Made by a program: the position numbers and the translations under genes
Shown: positions 1 to 13,197 of the stretch, in pieces
Layout: each line of letters starts with the position of its first letter
How positions within the stretch are numbered: the stretch's first letter is position 1
The notes under the pieces: model-generated
The model's database searches: none
The model's input: only the letters and a program-made list of their open reading frames with translations
Told to the model about the DNA's origin: nothing
NCBI RefSeq assembly: GCF_020283565.1
Contig: NC_060065.1
Span: 38,366,409 to 38,430,408, forward strand
Length of the DNA: 64,000 nt
Direction: 5' to 3'
DNA from: Trifolium pratense
Taxonomy: Eukaryota; Streptophyta; Magnoliopsida; Fabales; Fabaceae

Positions 1-747
1 CGTCGCGGTCTTCATCGGTTATTCATGTATAATTTTCTTAACTCTTTTGTTATGTTAATTATTATTATGAGTAACTAATCTCATCAGATTAGGGATTTTA
101 GATGATTCTCTGTGGAACTATTTGAACCATGTAACTACGTGTTCTTATTTATGCAATCAAAACTAATAGTTATTCAGTTAATTTCGTGTTTAATGCTTTT
201 CTTTATTTGGCCAATATCGAATTGATTTCAAGAAATAATTCACTACTGACCCTAGGTTTTATTACTAGAACTAAATTAATTGTTTGCCAATCGTAATTGC
301 TTTAGGAATAAAGAATTAGTTGGTATGATTGAGAATTTAACGTTCAATAACGCTTTTGATAATATTAGTTTCGCCTAAGGAATTAGGGTACTTTATTAGA
401 TAAAAGGGATCATGAGCCAAGGAATTGGACTTAATCTATTTTGTTAAATTATCGTAACTATTAGAGTTTGGTTGTTGAGAATTAGAACCTAGAGTACCAA
501 ATAGGGATACAGAGAGGATTCGAACAATCCTTAATCGCTTCGCTCCATTAAAAAGTCTTCGTCAAGTTATTGCAATTTTTATTTTAATTATTTTATAAAC
601 CAAATATATGCCAAGCATACCCCCTTATATTTATGACCTAAATACAATTCAATTGTTTTGTCGAGATTGAAACAATCCCTGCGGATACGAACTTTATAAA
701 TATTATTACTTAACGATAAGTTAGTACACTTGCTAATTTTGTCATCA
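1..747 (+). repeat. 5' LTR of Athila-type element (partial)
   Basis: This is the 3' portion of the LTR, matching 8402-9148 base for base as far as can be seen. About 470 bp at its left, corresponding to 7932-8401, lie outside the window. Confidence 0.95.
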
Positions 748-753
748 AGTTTT

Positions 754-772
754 TGGCGCCGTTGCCGGGGAT
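754..772 (+). other. Primer-binding site, tRNA-Asp type
   Basis: TGGCGCCGTTGCCGGGGAT lies 6 bp after the 5' LTR. It is complementary to the 3' end of plant tRNA-Asp, the usual primer of Athila elements. Confidence 0.9.
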
Positions 773-923
773 TGTTGATTAATTTCAACAAGGCAATTTC
801 GTTTTATTTAGGATTTATTTTAATTTTCGTTTTATTTATAAAAAAAAAATAAAAAAATTATTATAGCATACTTATTTCTATTATTTTTATTGTGCAGTGC
901 TATTGAGGTATTTTTTGTTGTTT

Positions 924-3900
924 ATGCGAGGTAAAAAGGTTGCAGGAGAGCTTCTTTTCGATCCTGAAATCGAGAAAACCGCAAAGGCAAACAGGAAAGC
1001 AGTACGGTTAGCTGCGACATCAGCAAGAAACACTTCAGGCGAAAGTTCTCAGTCTGAGGAAAGTAGTATGGCTGCACTTGATCCACCACCACCTCCTCCT
1101 CGAAGGACATTGGGTGACTATGGCCAGAGAAACAACGGAGAACTAGCAAATTTGGGTTTTCAACCAGTCAATCCGGTCTCTTTTGAAATAAAAAATTCAG
1201 TACTCAGCGCCCTCAAGGAGAATCAATACTCCGGGGCCGAATCGCAATGCCCGAATCTCCATCTGGCGCATTTCTATGAAGCATGTGACTACACAGATCC
1301 ACCGAATGTATCAGAGTCAGCAAAGAGGTTAAGGCTTTTCAAATACTCTTTGACTGGAAGAGCAAAAGATTGGTTAGACACCATACCACCTAACACCATC
1401 AACACTTGGCAAGAGCTGGAAGTTAAGTTCCTAGATAGATACTTTCCCATTCACAAGTACCTTGACAGAAGAGCAGACATTACGAGCTTCGAGCAAGGGG
1501 ACTCTGAAACATTGTATGATGCATGGGAAAGATTCAAGCTGTGTTTGAAGAAATGTCCGAAACATGGACTCGATAATCATGCTCAGATGCAACATTTCAC
1601 TCAAGGACTGAGAGCTCAGACGAGAATGTTTTTGGATGCGTCGGCTGGCGGATCATTGAAAAATAAGGATGAGAGTGAAGCTAGGGAGTTAGTGGAATCG
1701 ATGGCTCAAAATGAGTATAGAGTTCAGAATGATCGTGGAGCAAAGAAAAAGTCAGGCATGCTAGAACTTGATACTCAAACTGCTCTCCTAGCACAATCTA
1801 CTTTGATGAATACCCAAATGGCAGCCATGTTGAAACACTTTACAAACTCCTCCAACTCTCAAATGCAAGTCATGGCAGCTCAAGATTTGAAATGTGATTT
1901 TTGTGGGCAGGGACATGCTAATGGTGAATGTTTTCCCGAAGGCTCAGAGGAAGCAAAGTACTTAGCTAATTTCAAGAGGAGCAACCCCAATCACAACCCG
2001 TATTCGAACACTTACAATCCGGGTTGGAGAGATCATCCAAACTTTGGTTGGGGAGGAAATCAAAACTCCAATCAATCTCAACAACAAACTCCACTTCAAA
2101 ACAATCAACAAAGAAAACCATCACCCATGGAAGAAACTCTTGTGCAATTCATGAAGATGACCCAAGAGAATTTCGGAGCAATGAAGGCAAGCCAAGAACT
2201 CTCAAACAAAAATCATGAAGCATCTATAAGAAATTTGGAAACTCAAATTGGGCAATTGTCAAGGCAATTTACCGAAACACTAAATGGAGGTTTTGGTGGA
2301 AACACGGTAGATAATCCAAAAAATGAGAGTTGTAAGGCTATAGGTTTGAGAAGTAGAGTTGTTCCATCTGTAGTAGAAACTAAGAAAGAAAAGAAAAAAG
2401 AAGTAGAAGTAGAGAGTGGAAATAAGGGTGAGGGAGAAGTTGAAAATGAGTGGTTGATTGTTGATGAGGTTGAAGTTGAAAATGAGAGAGTTGAGGAAGA
2501 AAAAAGTGAGAATGGGGTTAAGGAAACTAGTGAGGGAGAAGTTGAAAAGAAAGAAAAATTGATTGATGAAGGTTCTATTCTGAGAAAAACTAAGAAACAA
2601 ATTCTTGAAGACTGCGGTAAGGAGCAAGTCATTCCCCCTTATGTCAAATTGCCATACCCCCATTTGAAGAAAAAGAAAGACAAGGAAGAGGGTCAATTTA
2701 AAAAATTCATGGAGATGTTTACAAAGTTACAGGTCAATGTTCCTTTTGGTGAGGCATTGGAACAGATGCCAGTTTACGCAAAATTCATGAAAGATCTCTT
2801 GTCTGGAAAAAGGAAGCTGAAGGATGATGAAAACATTGCCTTGTCAGAAGAGTGTAGCGCTATTCTCCAAAGGAAGCTACCACCGAAATTGAAAGATCCT
2901 GGTAGTTTTACTATTCCATGTTCCATTGGTGAGTTGAAAATTGGAAGGGCTTTATGCGACTTGGGGGCAAGCATCAACCTGATGCCGTTGTCCATGATGA
3001 AGAAGTTAAAGTGTGGAGAACCGAAGCCAACAAGAATGACTTTGACATTGGCTGATCGATCCGTTACATACCCTTATGGGGTGCTAGAAGATGTGTTGGT
3101 TAAGGTAAATGACTTGCTTTTTCCAGCTGACTTTGTTATACTTGATATGGATGAGGACTCTGAGGTACCGTTGTTGTTGGGAAGACCTTTTTTGGCTACT
3201 GGTAGGGCACTTATTGATGTTGAGCTAGGAGAGTTAATGTTGAGATTTCAAGATGAACAGGTTATTTTCAATGTGTTTGAAGCTATGCGTCATCAAAATG
3301 AAAATCCTCAATGTTATCGGGTTGATGTTATTGAAAATATTGTTGAAGAAACCTCTCGAGTTGAGAAACCAGTTTTACCGATGGAAAATGTGATCGTTAA
3401 CTCAATTACGTTAGTTGAAAAAGGCCAAGAAAAGGAGATTGAAGAGTGTGTGCGTCAGTTAGAAGCCTTGGAAGTTGATAAAGTGCAAAAGAAAATAGAG
3501 GATCTTAATGTTACAAGGTCGGGTGAATTAAAAGAAGAGGCGTCAGCACCATCTGCACCCGAGCTGAAGGAGTTACCAACACACCTCAAATATGTCTTTT
3601 TAAGCGAAAAATCTATGCATCCCGCTATCATCAGCAGTTCCTTGAATGCTTTGGAAGAAGAAAAACTCCTAAGAGTGCTTAGAGAAAATAAAAAAGCACT
3701 CGGGTGGAGCATATCTGACTTGAAGGGAATCAGTCCAGCCTACTGCATGCACAAGATCAAGTTAGAAGAGGAATTTAAACCTGTCGTCCAACCACAACGG
3801 CGACTGAATCCAACCATGAAAGATGTTGTGAAGAAAGAGGTTACAAAGTTGCTTGAAGCAGGGATGATCTATCCCATATCAGACAGTTCATGGGTAAGTC

Positions 3901-6452
3901 CGGTACATGTAGTCCCTAAAAAGGGAGGAATGACAGTCATCAGGAATGAAAAGAACGAGTTAATTCCAACTCGTACAGTTACTGGGTGGCGCATGTGCAT
4001 AGACTACAGGAGGTTGAATCAAGCAACAAGGAAGGATCACTTTCCTTTACCTTATATGGATCAAATGTTAGAGAGGCTGGCTGGTCAAGCCTTTTATTGC
4101 TTCTTAGACGGTTACTCTGGCTACAATCAAATAGCTGTAGACCCGGCAGATCAAGAGAAAACAGCTTTCACATGTCCATACGGAGTATTTGCTTACCGGA
4201 GAATGCCTTTCGGCTTATGCAATGCTCCCGCTACTTTTCAAAGGTGCATGTTTTCTATCTTTTCTGATATGATTGAAAATTCCATTGAGATTTTTATGGA
4301 TGACTTTTCTGTGTTTGGTAAAAGCTTTGATATTTGTCTTGCCCACTTAGATGTTGTTTTGAAGAGATGTGTCGACACTAATTTAGTATTAAATTGGGAA
4401 AAGTGTCATTTTATGGTTACCGAAGGAATAGTGTTAGGACACAAAATCTCTTCAAAAGGCATAGAAGTGGATAAAGCAAAAATTGAAGTTATAGAAAAAT
4501 TACCACCTCCGATTAATGTGAAAGGGGTGCGGAGTTTTTTAGGCCACGCCGGTTTCTATCGACGTTTCATAAAGGACTTCTCAAAAATTGCTAAACCTTT
4601 GTGCAATCTCCTTGTGAAAGAGAATGATTTTAAATTTGATGATGCATGCTTGAATTCTTTTTCCATTATTAAAAATAAGTTGGTCACCGCGCCCGTAATC
4701 ACAGCCCCTAATTGGGAATTACCTTTTGAACTTATGTGTGATGCCAGTGATTACGCGGTTGGAGCAGTGCTTGGCCAACGACACGCAAAATTTTTCCATG
4801 CTATATATTACGCGAGCAAAGTCCTTAATGAAAACCAAGTGAATTACTCCACAACTGAAAAGGAATTGCTTGCTGTAATATTTGCTTTGGAAAAGTTTCG
4901 CTCTTATTTAATTGGTTCGAAGGTTATTATTTTTACAGATCATGCAGCATTGAAGTTTCTACTCACAAAGGGGGATTCTAAACCCCGGTTACTTAGATGG
5001 ATACTGTTGTTGCAAGAATTTGATATTGAGATCAAGGACAAGAAAGGGGTTGAGAATGTGGTAGCTGACCACCTCTCAAGGTTGGCAAACCCCGAAATAA
5101 CGAAAAAGGAGAAAAGTATAGTAGCTGAGTTCCCAGATGAGCAGCTATTAACAGTGACTGAAAGACCATGGTTCGCAGACATGGCAAATTTTAAAGCAGG
5201 AAATTTAGTCCCAGATGATTATAGTTGGCAGCAGAGAAAGAAATTTTTCCAAGACGCTAAATTTTATCTTTGGGATGATCCATATTTATTTAAGGTAGGT
5301 CCTGACGGTTTGATAAGACGATGTGTTGCAGGTGAGGAAGCAAAAAGTATCATGTGGCATTGTCATAGTTCAGCTTACGGAGGCCACCATGGCGGAGAAA
5401 GAACTGCAGCAAAAATTCTTCAATGCGGTTTTTGGTGGCCTACCATGTTCAAGGATTGTGTTGAATTTGTAAAAAATTGTGATAAATGCCAACGAACAGG
5501 TAGTATTGCCATGAGGAATGAGATGCCCCAAAATGGAATTTTAGAGATTGAACCTTTCGATTGTTGGGGTATTGACTTCATGGGTCCTTTTCCCTCGTCT
5601 TATTCTAACCTTTACATTCTTGTTTGTGTTGATTATGTCACAAAGTGGGTTGAAGCAACTGCTTGTGTTGCTAATGATGCTCATACTGTTGTTAACTTCT
5701 TGAAAAAGAATGTTTTTGCTAGGTTCAGAGTACCCAGAATTTTGATCAGTGATGGGGGGAAGCATTTTTGCAACAAATACTTGGAAAGTGTGTTAGCTAA
5801 ATACAATGTCAAACACAAAGTTGCTACCCCCTATCATCCACAAACATGTGGACAAGTTGAAGTATCCAACAGACAATTGAAACAAATCCTTGAGAAGACT
5901 GTTGCTAACTCAAGGAAAGATTGGGCAAAGAAGTTAGATGATGCGCTTTGGGCATATAGGACTGCATTCAAGACTCATCTTGGGTTGTCACCATATCAGT
6001 TGGTGTATGGAAAAGCATGTCATTTACCGGTGGAGCTAGAACACAAGGCCTATTGGGCGGTAAAATTTCTAAATTTTAATGAAAAAGCGGCAGGTAGGAA
6101 GAGGTTGCTGAAGTTGAACGAGTTGGAAGAGATTAGGCTGCAAGCTTATGAAAATGCAGTCATTTACAAGGAGAGGACCAAGAGGTATCATGATAAAAAA
6201 TTGCTTAGAAAAGAGTTTTACCCGGGACAAAGCGTATTGTTATTTAATTCGAAATTGAAACTCTTTCCCGGTAAACTCAAATCTAAATGGTCAGGACCAT
6301 ATGTGATCAAAGAAGTTTTTTCTCATGGAGCGGTAAAATTAGAAGAGCCATTATCGAAGAGGACATTTAAAGTAAATGGCCAAAGAATTAAGCTCTACAA
6401 TGGAGGCGAGATTCCTACTGAGAGGGTCTCATTGGTACTGAATGACCTTTAA
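924..6452 (+). CDS. Gag-pol polyprotein, Athila-type Ty3/Gypsy retrotransposon
   Basis: This single uninterrupted ORF of 1842 codons from the first ATG encodes the capsid and all enzymes for reverse transcription and integration. Upstream in-frame codons lack an ATG, so the start is placed at 924. Order of domains: retrotransposon gag (about residues 90-260); a short CCHC knuckle near 324 spaced C-X2-C-X3-H-X4-C; a retropepsin-like protease with DLGAS near 679 in place of the usual DTGA; reverse transcriptase with FMDD at 1124-1127; RNase H with DAS near 1273; integrase with an HHCC zinc site from about 1479 and D1551, D1610, E1646 (D-X35-E); and a GPY/F-like tail. No stops or frameshifts are seen and the catalytic residues look intact, so the element may be autonomous. 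Confidence 0.93.
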   Translation: MRGKKVAGELLFDPEIEKTAKANRKAVRLAATSARNTSGESSQSEESSMAALDPPPPPPRRTLGDYGQRNNGELANLGFQPVNPVSFEIKNSVLSALKENQYSGAESQCPNLHLAHFYEACDYTDPPNVSESAKRLRLFKYSLTGRAKDWLDTIPPNTINTWQELEVKFLDRYFPIHKYLDRRADITSFEQGDSETLYDAWERFKLCLKKCPKHGLDNHAQMQHFTQGLRAQTRMFLDASAGGSLKNKDESEARELVESMAQNEYRVQNDRGAKKKSGMLELDTQTALLAQSTLMNTQMAAMLKHFTNSSNSQMQVMAAQDLKCDFCGQGHANGECFPEGSEEAKYLANFKRSNPNHNPYSNTYNPGWRDHPNFGWGGNQNSNQSQQQTPLQNNQQRKPSPMEETLVQFMKMTQENFGAMKASQELSNKNHEASIRNLETQIGQLSRQFTETLNGGFGGNTVDNPKNESCKAIGLRSRVVPSVVETKKEKKKEVEVESGNKGEGEVENEWLIVDEVEVENERVEEEKSENGVKETSEGEVEKKEKLIDEGSILRKTKKQILEDCGKEQVIPPYVKLPYPHLKKKKDKEEGQFKKFMEMFTKLQVNVPFGEALEQMPVYAKFMKDLLSGKRKLKDDENIALSEECSAILQRKLPPKLKDPGSFTIPCSIGELKIGRALCDLGASINLMPLSMMKKLKCGEPKPTRMTLTLADRSVTYPYGVLEDVLVKVNDLLFPADFVILDMDEDSEVPLLLGRPFLATGRALIDVELGELMLRFQDEQVIFNVFEAMRHQNENPQCYRVDVIENIVEETSRVEKPVLPMENVIVNSITLVEKGQEKEIEECVRQLEALEVDKVQKKIEDLNVTRSGELKEEASAPSAPELKELPTHLKYVFLSEKSMHPAIISSSLNALEEEKLLRVLRENKKALGWSISDLKGISPAYCMHKIKLEEEFKPVVQPQRRLNPTMKDVVKKEVTKLLEAGMIYPISDSSWVSPVHVVPKKGGMTVIRNEKNELIPTRTVTGWRMCIDYRRLNQATRKDHFPLPYMDQMLERLAGQAFYCFLDGYSGYNQIAVDPADQEKTAFTCPYGVFAYRRMPFGLCNAPATFQRCMFSIFSDMIENSIEIFMDDFSVFGKSFDICLAHLDVVLKRCVDTNLVLNWEKCHFMVTEGIVLGHKISSKGIEVDKAKIEVIEKLPPPINVKGVRSFLGHAGFYRRFIKDFSKIAKPLCNLLVKENDFKFDDACLNSFSIIKNKLVTAPVITAPNWELPFELMCDASDYAVGAVLGQRHAKFFHAIYYASKVLNENQVNYSTTEKELLAVIFALEKFRSYLIGSKVIIFTDHAALKFLLTKGDSKPRLLRWILLLQEFDIEIKDKKGVENVVADHLSRLANPEITKKEKSIVAEFPDEQLLTVTERPWFADMANFKAGNLVPDDYSWQQRKKFFQDAKFYLWDDPYLFKVGPDGLIRRCVAGEEAKSIMWHCHSSAYGGHHGGERTAAKILQCGFWWPTMFKDCVEFVKNCDKCQRTGSIAMRNEMPQNGILEIEPFDCWGIDFMGPFPSSYSNLYILVCVDYVTKWVEATACVANDAHTVVNFLKKNVFARFRVPRILISDGGKHFCNKYLESVLAKYNVKHKVATPYHPQTCGQVEVSNRQLKQILEKTVANSRKDWAKKLDDALWAYRTAFKTHLGLSPYQLVYGKACHLPVELEHKAYWAVKFLNFNEKAAGRKRLLKLNELEEIRLQAYENAVIYKERTKRYHDKKLLRKEFYPGQSVLLFNSKLKLFPGKLKSKWSGPYVIKEVFSHGAVKLEEPLSKRTFKVNGQRIKLYNGGEIPTERVSLVLNDL

Positions 6453-7931
6453 GGTCAGCATTAGTCAAGCTAGTGACGGTAAAGAAGCGCTTGATGGGAG
6501 GCAACCCATCCGGTATGTTTTATTTCAATCTTTATTTTTAGTAAAAACAAAAAAAAAAAAAACAAAAAAAAAAGGAAAAAGAAAAAAGAACAAAAAAGAG
6601 AGACTATCAATGATGCCATCTGCTGACAATCCCTTGTGTTTCATCTTTCTGTTGTCTTGTTTATTATCAAGTTTAATGTTTTTATGTCTTTTCAGAATTG
6701 TCAGTGTGTTAATACCTGAATTTGCATGATGAAAATCTCCTAGACTTGCACATAAAAGAATAATTGCAGTGTGATTGCTCATGAAGTGCAACGGTTCAAG
6801 AGACAAAGAGACGAATTGGAAAGATGACGTTTTGCACGGTGTACTAGTTCAATCTTCAGATACCTCATCTGGTGAGCATATTGAGCCAAATAAATTCCAC
6901 GGTATACTTTTTCTTTCACATCTTATGAGTGTATCCATGCTTTGTATATTTTCTAGAACTTGCAACTTTTCTCTACTGTTGATTGGTTTTACATTTTCAC
7001 ACATAGAGGCACATTTGTTTGGTACTCTGAGCCTTTTTCAAGCTACCCTGTTTATTATTTATCCGTTGCTAAACCATTTTGAGCCAAAAAAAAAAAATCT
7101 CTTTTCTTTCGGTGACATACCAAATTATAAGCCTTTTAGACCTTAAATTTTTTATCTGTTTGCCCTCCTTGGAGTTAGGTAGAAGCTTTAAATTTTCTTG
7201 TCATGGCATCATTTTAAGTTTGGGGTTGCTTCTGGAATTAGCAACATCTTAAGTTTGGGGTAGGGGTACTAGAGAACTTGAAAAGAAAAAAAAAAAGAGA
7301 ATAATAAAGACTCACAAAAATAATGGAGTTTCTTAGAAAAAAAAAAATAAAGAGCCATTAAACATGAAAAATATTGGCATCTTCAAAAAGAAAGAAAAAA
7401 AATTGAAGGATAAGTTCTCTAAGTACCTAATTAACGATGAATTGAGTCCCAATAATGGTAATTTTTCAACAAGGAATAGTAGTGGATACCTAACTCCAAT
7501 TTAGCCTACTTTTCCCAAAATTATCCCACCATTTACCTAAGCCAAGTTATAACCCTCAAGACCTCAAAAATGTGTGTGATGTATTTACTTTGATTGACGT
7601 TCAGAATTTTTTCAAGCTTATGGTAAAATAGCATTTGCATGTTGATGGAGTGAATACCCTATCAAAAAATTGAGTGAATTAGTGAGTGAGAGATAAGGTT
7701 GGACTTTGTACATTGTGTGGAACGGTCATTGGACCAAATTTGATTCAAGTCTTGGAAGCCAAAGTGTTGATTGAGCAGGATCACTGAAGTTAACACCGGT
7801 GGTTCTATTGCCGGATGAAGAGAAAAGGTTTATGAGATTTTTATCATTCAAATTAATTTGTTAATTCCCTGATAGTTTTGTTTTGACAGGCATGTCACTT
7901 GAGGACAAGTAACAGTTCAAGTTTGGGGTTG
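6453..7931 (+). other. Noncoding 3' internal region of the Athila-type element
   Basis: This 1.48-kb stretch lies between the pol stop and the 3' LTR. It is A-rich, with several poly-A runs, and has no env-like or other convincing ORF. Three copies of AAGTTTGGGG occur at 7216, 7251 and 7919; the last abuts the 3' LTR and is the likely plus-strand primer tract. Confidence 0.7.
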
Positions 7932-9148
7932 TGATGACAGCCAATCATTTGTTAATTTTAATTATTATTCTATAGTATTTTAGTTAGTTTTTAAGAGTAT
8001 TGCATGGTCAAAGAGAAGAATTTATGAAGAAATTGACACATAAAAGAGTTTGAAGACAAAAGACCAAAGAAGAAAAAGACTTAGAAAAATATTCTAAGTT
8101 TTGAAGCTCAAAATTAGCATCCACTTTCTGTATTTTCCGCGACGCGATGCATGGTCCGTAGTGCTGCGATTTTGCTTTCTAATATCACATGACGTCAGCC
8201 TTACATCAGCACATGGAACACACCTTAATGGAGCATGACGTGTCATTCAATTATAGGGACGCGATTTTTGTTTATTAGTGGACGATCTTTTATGCTACAG
8301 CCTATATATATGACTACAAATTAGAAAGGGCATTATTACTTCCTGGGAGAGAGAAATACGTGCCGGCAGCAAAAGAGAAGAAGACTATTCTAGGGTTTCG
8401 CCGTCGCGGTCTTCATCGGTTATTCATGTATAATTTTCTTAACTCTTTTGTTATGTTAATTATTATTATGAGTAACTAATCTCATCAGATTAGGGATTTT
8501 AGATGATTCTCTGTGGAACTATTTGAACCATGTAACTACGTGTTCTTATTTATGCAATCAAAACTAATAGTTATTCAGTTAATTTCGTGTTTAATGCTTT
8601 TCTTTATTTGGCCAATATCGAATTGATTTCAAGAAATAATTCACTACTGACCCTAGGTTTTATTACTAGAACTAAATTAATTGTTTGCCAATCGTAATTG
8701 CTTTAGGAATAAAGAATTAGTTGGTATGATTGAGAATTTAACGTTCAATAACGCTTTTGATAATATTAGTTTCGCCTAAGGAATTAGGGTACTTTATTAG
8801 ATAAAAGGGATCATGAGCCAAGGAATTGGACTTAATCTATTTTGTTAAATTATCGTAACTATTAGAGTTTGGTTGTTGAGAATTAGAACCTAGAGTACCA
8901 AATAGGGATACAGAGAGGATTCGAACAATCCTTAATCGCTTCGCTCCATTAAAAAGTCTTCGTCAAGTTATTGCAATTTTTATTTTAATTATTTTATAAA
9001 CCAAATATATGCCAAGCATACCCCCTTATATTTATGACCTAAATACAATTCAATTGTTTTGTCGAGATTGAAACAATCCCTGCGGATACGAACTTTATAA
9101 ATATTATTACTTAACGATAAGTTAGTACACTTGCTAATTTTGTCATCA
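7932..9148 (+). repeat. 3' LTR of Athila-type element, 1217 bp
   Basis: The boundaries TGATGACA and TGTCATCA form an inverted repeat. The 3' 747 bp match the start of the window. A likely TATA box, CCTATATATATGAC, lies at about 8303-8316. Confidence 0.93.
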
Positions 9149-10854
9149 CGAACCTCACCAGGAAGTCACCTGCTCATGGCGAGCATTGGCGAGCTTCAGC
9201 GAACATGTTCGCTACAGCGAACTCCTGGTCGCTTAGCGAACTACACCAGAAAAATATCTGTTCTTGAGTTTTCCAAATGCGGTTTAACACTCAAATCCAT
9301 CCAAAATACATTATAACATGTTATAAATGCATAACAAGTGATCAATCATGTATATACCATACATATATACATGTATTAACATTCACAAACACCAAAACAC
9401 ATCACACATACAAAATCATGCCAATTTCTTGCAAAATAAGCAAAGTTGCATAAACATGCAAAACAATCATCAAACATATACATATTCCCTCCTAGATGTT
9501 CATTAAGCATACTAAGATGAAAAGACATGTTTATGATAAAGAAACTTCACCCAAAACCCAAAGAAATTGGGTGAGAGAGTTTGGGAATGGAGGCTAGACA
9601 CCTCCCCTCTCTTAGATCACCCAAGCTTATGCTTAACCACTCTCACCTTAGATTGAATGATGATTCTTGGCCTCTAAATCTCTTCTCCTTGCTCGTGTTC
9701 TTCTTCTTGCTCTCCTAGCCAAAACCCTAGCTTAGCTTTGCTCTTGCTCACTCAAACTCAAAGAAATGAATTGTGATACTATTCATGGTTTTGACTTGGT
9801 TACTTATACTACTTTCTATTGTCATGAACCAAGCCCAATTGGCTTAGGCCCATTAAGCTCTCACACGCCCCAAGCTCACTAACATGGCAAAGGTTTCGCT
9901 CACAAACTTATGTTCGCGATCTATGTTGCATGAGTACTCCATTTTAGACCGAGTACCGGTACCGGGTACGTACCGGGTACCGGTACGCGTATGGTACTCC
10001 CCCGGTACGTACCGACGCCGTACCTATTTTTTTTTTTTTTTTTTTGCAATGGGTACACGTGTGGTACACCTGTGGTACGCGCGTGGTACACCAATCCAAA
10101 AAAACATGATTTTTTTTCTTCTTTTTCTTTTATTATTAGTTTTTTTTAAGGAAGATTTACGTTTTTTATTTGTTTATAATATAAAGTAGCAACTATTGCT
10201 AAAAAACAATAACAAAGTAGCCGCCGAAATTATTCACTCATTCATTGAAAAGGAATAGACTAAATTCAAAGAGAGATAAAGATCTAGTTTTTATTCATAC
10301 CAATCTTCGTCTTCTCTCAAGAAAGAGAAATATTAACACTTATAATGAAAGTGCAACAAAAATGTGGGATATTCGTAGAGATAAATGAGATTTATTTAAT
10401 ATATAGTTGATATTCTTGAAATCGCTAGTCTTTCTCGCGGTGAACCTAACTAGAGGTCACTCTTTTTAGTGATGATGAAGAGGGAAATTATTGACTTTTT
10501 TTGAGCTAATTGGTTTTTAATTTCATATTTTGATGTTTCGAACAATTTAAATTACATTTATAGTGTGGTGTGATCTTTTTTATGTTTAATTATTTGTTTT
10601 AACAATATAACTATATTATTTGATATATATAATTATATTTTAAAAAAAATTTATAGGGATGTACCCGTACCTTAGTTTTTCTAAAAATGACGTACCCCGT
10701 ACCAGTACCGGTATCGGATACCGGTACCGTACCCGCACCCGGGCAACATAGTTCGCGATAAATAATTATACGTCGCGTAAATAAATATTTAACACTAACC
10801 CAAAATATATGCAAATATATAAAATATCGATTTACTAAAAATCGGGTCGTTACA
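9149..10854 (-). mobile_element. LTR fragment of a chromovirus-like (Tekay/Del-type) Gypsy element
   Basis: Read on the minus strand, the sequence starts TGTAACGACCCGATTTTTAG at 10854, a start typical of Tekay/Del-type plant LTRs. It continues through a transcript-leader-like stretch, and at 9149 it is cut by the Athila-type element. The remainder must lie left of the window. A hAT element occupies 9921-10751. No coding part of this element is visible, so the lineage is an inference from the LTR end. Confidence 0.55.
9921..10751. mobile_element. Non-autonomous hAT element, 831 bp
   Basis: The ends CTATGTTGC and GCAACATAG form a 9-bp terminal inverted repeat. Perfect 8-bp duplications TTCGCGAT flank it at 9913-9920 and 10752-10759, the hallmark size for the hAT superfamily. 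Both subterminal regions are packed with GGTAC/GTACC motifs (about 9950-10090 and 10660-10740), candidate transposase-binding sites. There is no transposase ORF; the interior is A/T-rich and contains a long T run. Confidence 0.85.
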
Positions 10855-10904
10855 GAACCTAGTTTTTTTTTCCCAATAATAGAACATAACTTTGTATGCC
10901 TGTT

Positions 10905-10990
10905 TCCTAGGTGGCCACTTGGTTGAGGAGTCACTTTGCAACCTAGAGGTACTTGGCTCGAAACTTAGCACTAGCAACAAAAAAAAAACA
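10905..10990 (+). mobile_element. SINE-like fragment with tRNA-type promoter boxes
   Basis: TGGCCACTTGGTTGAGG resembles a pol III A box, and GGCTCGAAACT about 35 bp later resembles a B box (consensus GGTTCGANNCC). A poly-A run follows. The fragment is short and no target duplication was found. Confidence 0.4.
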
Positions 10991-13040
10991 TAATTTTGTA
11001 TAAGCTTATATATATTCGATTAATTTAGTTGTTTTTTTTTTTTACAGATTAATTTGTATATATCCAACAATCAATCCAACAAATAAGTGAGAGACGAAGA
11101 TTTTTTTTTATATGAAGATTTTTTCTTCTTCTGTTTTTGTAAATCTTTTTTTGAGAAGATTTTTTTATTCTTTTTTTAAAAATTTTATTCAATTGAATCT
11201 GTCTAATTAAATGACACCTAAACAATTTATATGAGAATGCACAAGAGAGCTCCGTGAAAATCTCGCTATGTATATAATAATAATAGAGATTTGCAGAACT
11301 TTTGTTGAATTTCACATCATTAGAGACTCCATAAATATTTGCACAAAAACTCACTTCCATTTTAGTTTCATGTAAACAAACATTAGGACTTTTCCCTGTC
11401 ATCAAAGCTTTTGCTTTTTTTTTTTTTTCCTCTTTTACCATGCGTTTGATCCCCTAAAAAACATGGGACTGCAGTGGATAATTTTTGTTGTACCTTGTTC
11501 TATTTGAATCTGATTATGGGACTGGACAAATTATGTAGCAAGAGACATGACAAAAACAAGAATTTTTGTCCCTCACCGAACCACAGCACAATTTTTTGTC
11601 CACAGTACAATTATCAAAAATACGAAAAATACTTATTTTATTTTCGAATATAAAAATATTATCGCCCTATCGCTCTTCGGTACAGTTTTGTCCTGTCCTG
11701 TATAAGTATTATCTTGTTCTGTCCTGTACTGTTCTATCCGGTCATTGCTGTTTTACGAATCAAACACACCCTAATATTATAACAAAGGCCCCCCTTTTAA
11801 CAAATGATCTTCTTGACAACTCATTCACACTTTTTGACAATATACACCAACTAAAAATTGTCACTCGCTACTTAGAGTACGAAAAGTACTGCTCACATCC
11901 TAGAAAGCGAGAGGGTTAGTTTGGTCATTTGAGGCTAACGATATCTGGGGGTGCGAAAAAATGGATTCTAAACATATATTATCACATGTTCAACACCAAA
12001 AAATTTTCTTTTTGAAAAAGAGGACAAAGCCCAACCAACTAACCAACATTTGATTCAGATCCTCTCCTATACTAATTGTAACTATTGGATCTCTGTTGTT
12101 GTTTTTCTATCCGGACCAATTTATTTTTCTTTATAATCTCAACCATTAGATTAAGGTAGAAGAGATGGTAAAACACATTAAGACATAAGGGGATACAAAC
12201 TCACAAACGTTTCATTGTTTTATTTTTGTTTATTTTATTTATTTATTATTAGTTTTTGTTTTATTATAAAGTTTTTTTTTTAAAGATATAGTTGGTTAGT
12301 AATTAGGAGATTAGTTAGTAGTTTGTTGATCCCTATATATAGGCTTTGATGTAACATTTTACACTTGCTTTTCTCATTAGTAATATTTTTCCTTGGTCAA
12401 TATTACACACTTTTGAGCTATTTTCTCTTCTTTTCCCATAAATGTCGTGTTTCTTAACATTTTTAAAGTGAGTAGATATGCATTGTCGATGTAAATGAAT
12501 TTTATACTAAAAATTCAATTACATGATTTATTATTTTGTATCATATCATTTAAGTGGGACAATTATTTGATATTAGTTGATTGAGTAGGATGATACAATA
12601 TAATATAATTTATCGGGAGGAGGCTGAAAACCACACTTAATGACAAAACTGATCCCCGAACCAGATTCAACTGGTGGTGAAAGACAAAAAAATAAAATAA
12701 TTAGTTGATTGGTAAAATTATTTTACACAATTTGTAAAAAAAAAAATTATCCGTTTTTTTCGGATTTTTTTAAGTGTAGAAGCTAAATTTTAAAAGACAT
12801 CGTTGCAATTATATGACCATGTAAAATTATTTTATATCTTTAATGGAAAGATTGAGAATATTATACTCCAAATCAACAATGTCAAATATTACAAAAAATA
12901 ATATCTTTAATGCATATCCAATTTTCCTTTTAAATGGAGTACTAATAAATATCCTTAATTACAAAAAAGAATAAATTTTTTAGTCAAAACAATAAAAAAA
13001 ATAATCAATTTTTTTTAACCACCGTATCTTACCTTACTTT
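10991..13040. other. AT-rich intergenic region, no gene seen
   Basis: This region holds homopolymer-rich sequence, the Tourist-like MITE listed separately, and an LTR-like stretch at about 12270-12440. That stretch has a TATA-like CTATATATAGG followed by a leader-like segment, but no ends could be defined. No coding region is supported. Confidence 0.5.
11438..11771. mobile_element. Tourist/Harbinger-like MITE
   Basis: The left end reads GCGTTTGATCCCCTAAAAAA, and the reverse complement of the right end reads GGGTGTGTTTGATTCGTAAA, giving an imperfect terminal inverted repeat. Internal motifs such as TTTTTGTCC and GTTCTGTCC recur in a related copy at 62671-63196. There is no ORF. Exact ends and the target duplication are uncertain. 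Confidence 0.5.
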
Positions 13041-13197
13041 ACTGAAAGGGTATATACATATTATTATTGTGCTACCCTCTTTTCTTCTACAACACTCTCA
13101 CTCTTCATTCTCAATAAATCTTGGCGGCTTCAGAGCCATATTAATCGCAATTTTTCTCATCTTCTTCTTCCAGAAACAAACCCTTCGATTCAACACA

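Larger units (their letters stand above)
1..9148 (+). mobile_element. Athila-type Ty3/Gypsy LTR retrotransposon, 5' LTR cut by window edge
   Basis: The element runs from a truncated 5' LTR (1-747) through a primer-binding site, one gag-pol ORF and a 1.5-kb noncoding stretch to a complete 3' LTR (7932-9148). The LTRs start TGATGACA and end TGTCATCA, a perfect 8-bp inverted repeat. Base 1 aligns with base 8402, and the 747 shared bases appear identical by eye, which indicates a very recent insertion. The domain order RT-RNaseH-integrase makes it Ty3/Gypsy; the tRNA-Asp primer site and the gag type suggest the Athila lineage. No env-like ORF follows pol. The target duplication cannot be checked because the left flank lies outside the window; the 3' flank begins CGAAC. 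Confidence 0.93.

Noticed and set aside
2243..2696. Two minus-strand ORFs of 129 and 138 codons
   Set aside because: They are antisense to an intact gag-pol ORF and have low-complexity Ser/Phe-rich composition caused by the Glu/Lys-rich sense strand.
12600..12670. SINE-like segment with GGTTCGGGGATC on the minus strand
   Set aside because: No second promoter box, tail or target duplication could be found.
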